From Actinostola sp. cb2023 (Eukaryota > Cnidaria > Anthozoa > Actiniaria > Actinostolidae): a stretch of 64,000 nucleotides of DNA. Where the stretch lies: contig JAUJYZ010000308.1 of the NCBI GenBank assembly GCA_033675265.1, forward strand, positions 1-64,000, written 5' to 3'. Position 1 is the first letter of the stretch. Each line of letters starts with the position of its first letter. Made by a program: the position numbers and the translations under genes. Shown here one piece after another: positions 58,268-64,000 of this stretch. The notes under the pieces were generated by a model. It had not been told where the DNA came from, did no database searches, and saw nothing but the letters and a program-made list of their open reading frames with translations.

Positions 58268-61200
58268 ATGGCGGATGAAATTACTCTCTCCGATAAAAAT
58301 ATGTTTTGCTGCTGCAAAACAGCATACAAGAAACTAGTGCCTTTCGTAAAGAAATAGCCACAAAAGAGAAATCACAAGACTCTCGAATCAACCAGCTTAT
58401 AGAAAAGCTTGAGGAGATTGGTGACAAGATCGAAGGTGCTTCGTCAAAAGGCAAAGCGAAGAAAATCTCAAGAACTGAACAATCGATACCGAAGCGATGT
58501 AGAGTAAGTAGCATTACAGTAAATGATTGGTTTGTTTTCGAACGCCAATTTGTATCGGTATGTAGTATACACAGCTAAATTAGAGTTGATTTTCTTCAGT
58601 TTTCATGTTTTGGCGCCCAAAAACAACAACAGATCAAGCTTATCCGTTTTGCTTCGAGTCAGTCGGAAAACTAAGACCCCCAAAACTAAGAAATTATAAA
58701 ATGTCCAAATCAGGCAAATCCAATCAGGGAATCCAATGTTCTGCAGTTTTCAGTTCAAATCATTTGGCCAAAAAGTTTTTTTTTTCCTACGGCAGCGACA
58801 AAGCACCCGCCATCTTTGACACAGGTAACCCAAACATACGCGGTTTAAACATCAAGAAGATGGATCAGAGAACTGTAAATATGTGGGTCTTTTTTAATTC
58901 ATTTGAAATGCATTTGTTTCACGACCCTCGGGATTTTGACCAAAATGTCAAGCTCTTGATCAAATCCCCACTCCCCCCCCCCCCCCCCCCCCCACGGGGT
59001 AACGATCTATTATTAAAGTCATTATTGACAAATAATTATATGTCTACTTTATTAAAGCTTGATTTCCGACAACACTACAAACTGAAGCTGGAAAACGCCA
59101 CAGACTTCAGTGGATTTGTCTTCAGTGAAGGGTAAATTTCAAAGCTGTAATTTAAGTTATTATTTATTGTCTAATATCCAAAGTTTTATCATTCTCTGAC
59201 CCTAGCTAGTTCTTGTAGCTGAGTGTTTGATAACCCAGTGCTCAAATTCCGTTTTGTTTGGTGGTATTTTAAAACTTCTGTTTTACTATTCTTTCAAAGG
59301 GTGTCGAGCAGAAAAAATAAAGACATTTTCACAAGAGTGGCTGAGGGTGTAATTAATGACTATGGTGGGAAGTGCCCGTGGTCAAATGCCCAGTTAAGAG
59401 GTAAGAATACTATAAATGGTGACAACTTTTTATCCTTTTTTGCATTTGATTACGGGTATTAATTTTTGATTATTTATTAAAACATTATTCTCTTGTTGTT
59501 ATTATTATAAATTATTACTATTATTATTACTATTATTCATTATTATTATTATTTACTACTATTATTATTATTATTATTATTATTATATCTTAATTTATTT
59601 ATCTCATCTTTTATATATATATATGATATATATTGCTTATACTACAGTCATTTGCAAAAATTCTGGCCGCCCCGATATATCAATATATCGGGTGCATTAT
59701 GGGTAATTAAATAATACAATTTTGAGTTTCCTAACTTATTAAATGAAGCAAAATACAAACGTCAGACTAAAATAAACATCATACTAATTATTTCTACCAA
59801 CTTTGCTGGCGTTAACCCGCTTTAAGGGGAATTTTCGATTATTTAATTACCCATAATGCACCCGATATATTGATATATCGTGGCGGCCAGAATTTTTGCA
59901 AATGACTGTATATTATTCATATTTATTGTTTGTATTTTAATATCATTAGTTAATTGTTATTGAACAATCCAAGCGATCATTTTAAATTTTGTAAATTATA
60001 AGGATTTTTATCTATTTTTCTATCTCTTATTTGTAATTTGTTTTGAGGAATAAAGTTATTATATTATTATTATTATTATCTGATTATTACTATTTAAATA
60101 TTTATTCTCTCAGAATGTAACACAATTTATTTTCCTCCCATACAGAATCGTGTATTACATACTACAAGTCTCTTAGTGATGCTGTCAGGAGAAAGAAGAA
60201 CAAGTCAGCAGATAACCACAATATTATTTGCAGGCGACAAGGAAGAATGAGAGAGGTGGGTTTGAAACTGGTCAATGAGCACCATATCAACTTATAGTGG
60301 CACTCTTTGAGAACGATGCATCAAAACAATAGATTAAATTATATATTGTATGTTATTTTGGCATGTCTGATCGTGTTTTGCCAGTCCATAGTCTGTCGCT
60401 CGTTACTCGCTCCCAGAGAAATACTCCTGGGAACGAAGTCTGTTGGAACTTGTTACGGAAGTCAAAAATGGCGGATGTCCTATTCACAAACCAGAATATA
60501 CTTGATACTGATTGGTCGACCTTCCCAGGTCGACCAAGTAAGGAGCGACATAATATACCCCTGGGTTCCCGAGGATGCCATCTCCTGAGTTCATACATAT
60601 CTCTGCTGCTTCTTTGTAGTTTTCCGCGATGTCTATTTGTGTTAGTCTAACTTTGTCCTGGTGAGAGAGACATCGCGGAAAACAACAAAGAAGAGGCCGA
60701 GAGAGACGTATGAACTCAGTCTTCATCATCATCATCATCATCAGGAGATGGCGGACTGGCAAAACACGATCAGACATGCCAAAATAACATACAATGGCAA
60801 ATCTACTAACTAAAGAAAATGCTTGGAGTCTATCTACTGAGCAAGTGCCCTACAACTCCCATAGCCGTTTATATAACACAATCGAGCATTTATATTACTT
60901 GCATAAGATATTTATAATTTTTGAATGTTTTCTCTATCATGTCTCTCTGTCTTCTGATATGAACACCCTCGCGCGCTGTAGACAGTCAATCAGAACGCAC
61001 GTTTAGATATCGCATATATTTTATGATTAACAAATGAAGAAGGCTAAAGGTACGGCAAATAATGTTTACGGGTAATAAAATCGTGAAACCAGTCGGGCAA
61101 CAATGTTGCCTTGCAAATTGCAGAAACAATGTTGCTCGTATTACCACACCGCGTGCAACACATTTTCTTTGTTGCGAAGAGTAGAGAGGGCTTCTATAAC

Positions 61201-61773
61201 GTGCAACATCACAACATTGCTTTATTCTCTCTTGCGTTACAACTCCCATCGTGTTTATATCACAGCATATATAGTCACGCTAGCTCGAGCATTCTACATT
61301 GCTCGAATAAGTGATATCTACTAATTAGTTATTTAACTTCGTTTGGCAGAAACTTTCAAGGAGAAAGGGGGCATTGAAGAAAGTTGCCTGGAACGAAGCA
61401 ACGAAGAAAGAGGCGAGCATGGCGCTCACTCTAGAATGCACGAGCTCAGACGAAAGTGAATATGAGGAGTCATCGGACACAGAAGAGCCCGAGTTGGTGC
61501 GATATCAGATCAAACCTCTTCCCCTGGCAAAGAAGCAGGCTATCTTCGATGAAGACACAGTTGGACAACATCTACTTTAAGTCCCTGTCGAGAAGAACAA
61601 GGGCAATGCTTGTGCCAAGGAAGAGGGGACGCGTTTTTTCTACAAGAGACATGCCAGACGAGATTATTAGTTGGGCTATGAGACAGCCCAACAATTCAAT
61701 ATCTCCTAACGAGTCTCTGTCTGCAGTACCAGTCCATACAAGTACACCAAAAAGTTCACAGCCGAAACAGTGA
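58268..61773 (+). CDS. CACTA second gene (accessory protein), five exons, two frame slips
   Basis: Exons about 58268-58503, 59058-59131, 59300-59400, 60146-60255 and 61350-61773. Junction phases (0, 2, 1, 0) all agree. Exon A has MADEITLSDKN then, one base out of frame in a T4 run near 58304, a coiled coil (INQLIEKLEEIGDKIEG). Middle exons code FRQHYKLKLENATDFSGFVF, NDYGGKCPWSNAQLR and CITYYKSLSDAVRRKKN, then CRRQGRMRE. Exon E codes SRRKGALKKVAWNEATKK, an acidic SSDESEYEESSDTEE stretch, IKPLP, and, after a slip in the CCCC run near 61514, PWQRSRLSSMKTQLDNIYFK and SLSRRTRAMLVPRKRGRVFS. I recall similar proteins beside tnp2 in animal CACTA elements; their function is unproven, possibly DNA binding. 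About 314 residues. Confidence 0.65.
59645..59908. mobile_element. Tc1/mariner-type MITE in the CACTA second gene
   Basis: TA-CAGTCATTTGCAAAAATTCT at the left, its complement and TA at the right; arms include CCCGATATATCAATATATCG and TGCATTATGGGTAATTAAAT. Nearly perfect arms suggest a recent insertion. It lies in the intron 59401-60145. Confidence 0.85.
59910..60085 (+). repeat. Retroelement 3' tail with TTA microsatellite
   Basis: Close copy of 45481-45650: ATTCATATTTATTGTTTGTA, TAATTGTTATTGAACAATCC, TTTTGAGGAATAAAGTTAT, then TTA repeats. The MITE just upstream interrupts the same segment. Confidence 0.65.
60346..60795. mobile_element. Inverted-repeat element in the CACTA second gene
   Basis: TTGTATGTTATTTTGGCATG and its complement (CATGCCAAAATAACATACAA) end it; arms continue TCTGATCGTGTTTTGCCAGT. 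A second hairpin lies inside at 60600-60720 (TTTTCCGCGATGTCT and inverse). It is in the last intron of the gene. Confidence 0.75.
61085..61250. repeat. Degenerate GTTGC-rich MITE
   Basis: CGGGCAACAATGTTGCCTTG, AACAATGTTGCTCGTATTAC and GTGCAACAC blocks repeat the pattern of 472-836, shortened. Confidence 0.5.
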
Positions 61774-62059
61774 CGTGTATTTTTCACTCGGATTTTATAG
61801 ACGTTTGATTAATTATATTCAGTGTTTTCACGTCTATACAACTTATAACTTTAAAACGTTACTGTTCCGTATTAACATTTAATAATGTAAAATATAAATT
61901 AAAGCTTAGAAATGTTTTTGAATTTACAACTTGTAAATGAAATTGTAGACCGGTAATCTTGATTGGTTAATAAAATATTTGCAAGTGAAATTCTGGATAA
62001 CTGACTTTAAGGCTTACAGTATCAGGGATATTACCACTGACCCTAAAAGCTGCTAAGCG

Positions 62060-62440
62060 CGTTACGCTTAACGATATATATCGCCAGCTTTACGATACAT
62101 GTAATGATGAGGTTTAACTCTATTTACGCTCGAATTTACGCTGTCATAAATGCTATCTTTACGATATGTATTCCCAGCTTTACGATACATGTAATGATGA
62201 GGTTTAACTCTATTTACGCTCGAATTTACGCTGTCGTAAATACTATCTTTACGATATGTATTCCCAGCTTTACGATACATGTAATGATGAGGTTTAACTG
62301 TATTTACGCTTTCCGTAAAGACACGTAAATGTGTGCGTTTATCTCGCATTACGCCGAAGCGTAAATGTGTCGTAAAGGTAAACTTTACGCGACTTAAAGG
62401 AGCGTAAATATAGTTAAATATAAGATTTACGTCAGCATTA
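62060..62440. repeat. CACTA right subterminal repeats (81-bp units and CGTAAA)
   Basis: An 81-bp unit (CCAGCTTTACGATACATGTA ... ACTCTATTTACGCTCGAATT) is repeated about 2.7 times at 62087-62310, followed by isolated CGTAAA / TTTACG motifs. It matches the role of the left array. Confidence 0.8.
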
Positions 62441-62482
62441 CACTATCATTACTCAAATGTAAATTCGCTATTTCGCGTAGTG

Positions 62483-64000
62483 GATACTTCTGTGTTCTCA
62501 CACTTTTCAAAATATTTTCTAATTATGCATTATTGTTGTGGAATATTACATCATTTTCCATTATTTATTATCTATGTAGTCGATCTCGGCATATCAGCAT
62601 TTGTCTTGCTAGGGACCTAAAGAGTCCCATCAAACCGAGTTGAAATAAAGTTATTCATTCATTCATTCATTCATTCATTCGTCCATTTATTCATTCATTC
62701 ATTCATTCAATCATTCATCCATTCATTCATTCATTATGCAAACTGAAAACTTATGTGACTCACACCGTGTTTATTCCTGCTTGAACGGAAAAGTATTGTT
62801 TCTTGAGCTGTTAACCTTAGTTTTCTGATTTGCACCTTGGTATAAAAACGACATAACACGGACGCTAATTTTATAAACTACTTATCAAACTACACCCAAA
62901 TTTACCTTTATCTAAAACAGTATTACATACACTGATTTCTTGCAAATAATACAAGAAAATCACACATTTTATATTAGAGGTATTTTTGAAATAATAATAA
63001 TAATAATAATAATTACTTGTCATGCGCAGGTTATAGTTCAACACATCCCACATTTGAGAAAGGTCTTGTATTCGTAAGTAGGAAGCCGTCAGGATTATCG
63101 AAACTTGCTGTCGGTGCTATACGCGAATATCAATGGCCCGACTCTAATTGAGATCTTTTCATGACCAGTGTTACAGGCAATCAGTCTTTATCAGAAACAT
63201 TAGATCTATATCAGTGATACAGAACTGATTAATAAAACATTAGGTCTTTATTACTGATAAAGAACTGATTATAAACATTATGTGTATTTCAATATGTTGT
63301 TCGTAGTATAAAGATACATACATGTGACCGATTGGACGATCTTTTTTTATTCCAACTATTCATTGAACCAGTTGCTCATGAATTATAAATGAGTTTGATA
63401 ATTAATTTTCTGGTCTTTGAAATGCGGTTAGGTCTACTTATGCGGTTCGGAAAGTCGCCAATGACAACCGAGGACATTCTAGTTCTCCAAATCACTTAAA
63501 CACGATAATCTAACAATTGTCTCTAATTGCTTACACTAGTTTGTAAGTATTTTAATTCAAACGATTCGCTTGCATGTACGAATTTTTCGCATTATAATAC
63601 TGAATTGATACTAAACTGCGAACTATACAGATCAGAAACCACCTCTTCCAATATTCACACACGCAAGCAGATAAAATCCATCCAGCAAAAAATATAACTT
63701 TTCTTAAATTAAAAAGGCTCATGGATTTAAATTACAGAAGTTTCAAGGATCTAAATCATTTTGTAATTTAATTTATGTTCTTTTTTTTTTTTACAGTTTT
63801 TCCTTAGTTTAATATCGATGGTTTTCATGGTATATTATTATATTTCAGTATATATATTATTGTAGTTTTAGAGTATTTATTAATATTGTAGCTTTGAGGG
63901 CCACGGGTTAGTTGTCAGTTCATCTGTTCAGTGTCACCTTCTTAAAATAAAGTTGATTCATTCATTCATTCGTTCATGATAATTTTCAAAATATATTTCA
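62483..64000. other. Right flank: microsatellites and possible LINE tails
   Basis: (ATTC)n lies at 62655-62735 after AGTTGAAATAAAGTT; a second tail AAATAAAGTTGATTCATTC ends at about 63975 after GAGGGCCACGGGTTAG. Both resemble LINE 3' ends with short tails. A (TAA)n run is at 62991-63011. No gene was recognised in this stretch. Confidence 0.4.

Larger units (their letters stand above)
50858..62482. mobile_element. CACTA (EnSpm) DNA transposon, 11.6 kb, nearly complete
   Basis: The right terminus, read inward, is CACTACGCGAAATAGCGAAT; the left is CACAACGCGAAATAGCAAAA, with CACAA in place of CACTA. GATA occurs directly outside both ends (50854-50857 and 62483-62486), consistent with a short target duplication; CACTA elements usually make 3 bp. 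Inside are CGTAAA-rich subterminal repeats at both ends, a tnp2-type transposase on the minus strand and a second gene on the plus strand, divergent from a shared 570-base region. Smaller elements have inserted into its introns. The transposase frame is intact. Confidence 0.85.

Overview
The window looks like a piece of a repeat-rich invertebrate genome, most probably a cnidarian (anthozoan). The evidence is spliced genes with GT-AG introns, PAN/apple plus fibrinogen-like secreted proteins, an animal-type chitin-binding (peritrophin-A/CBM14) chitinase, AT-rich DNA full of (TTA)n microsatellites, and very many small inverted-repeat transposons. The species is an inference; no lineage marker is decisive.

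Layout. 0.3-1.5 kb is a nest of at least three transposons. 2.1-2.9 kb holds Penelope-like (GIY-YIG) debris and microsatellites. 3.0-3.9 kb is a rhodopsin-like GPCR whose frame is broken four times. 5.6-7.9 kb is a 39-bp satellite, an inverted duplication and two small transposons. 8.9-10.1 kb (minus) is a complete two-exon PAN/fibrinogen-like gene. A paralogue has its exon 2 at 14.4-15.0 kb and its exon 1 at 24.4-24.8 kb; its 9.4-kb intron is filled by a 7.1-kb inverted-repeat unit holding a tyrosine recombinase fragment, satellites and a LINE fragment. A LINE lies at 10.8-12.4 kb. 26.1-27.3 kb is a ~100-145 bp satellite.

28.0-40.4 kb (plus) is a complete secreted class-III-type GH18 chitinase with seven coding exons. 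It has two unusual features. The 3' end of exon 2 and its splice donor are amplified into a 57-bp minisatellite carrying 16 donors. There are also two interchangeable 170-nt last exons, each coding a six-cysteine chitin-binding domain, each with its own stop codon and an AATAAA downstream. The introns carry a 1.1-kb foldback element, a 21-bp minisatellite, purine and pyrimidine tracts complementary to each other, and small transposons.

42.2-49.3 kb is bounded by ~400-bp inverted repeats around microsatellites and Penelope remnants. 50.86-62.48 kb is an almost intact 11.6-kb CACTA (EnSpm) DNA transposon. It has termini with a shared CAC(T/A)ACGCGAAATAGC sequence, CGTAAA-rich subterminal repeats, a 978-aa tnp2-type transposase on the minus strand, and a divergent second gene on the plus strand whose exon phases all agree. 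Three further small transposons are nested in it. The last 1.5 kb has microsatellites and what look like LINE 3' tails.

The host genes code secreted or membrane proteins (chitinase, PAN/fibrinogen-like, GPCR). Nothing here shows that they act together. Several frame breaks fall in short homopolymers, so some may be assembly errors rather than true decay.
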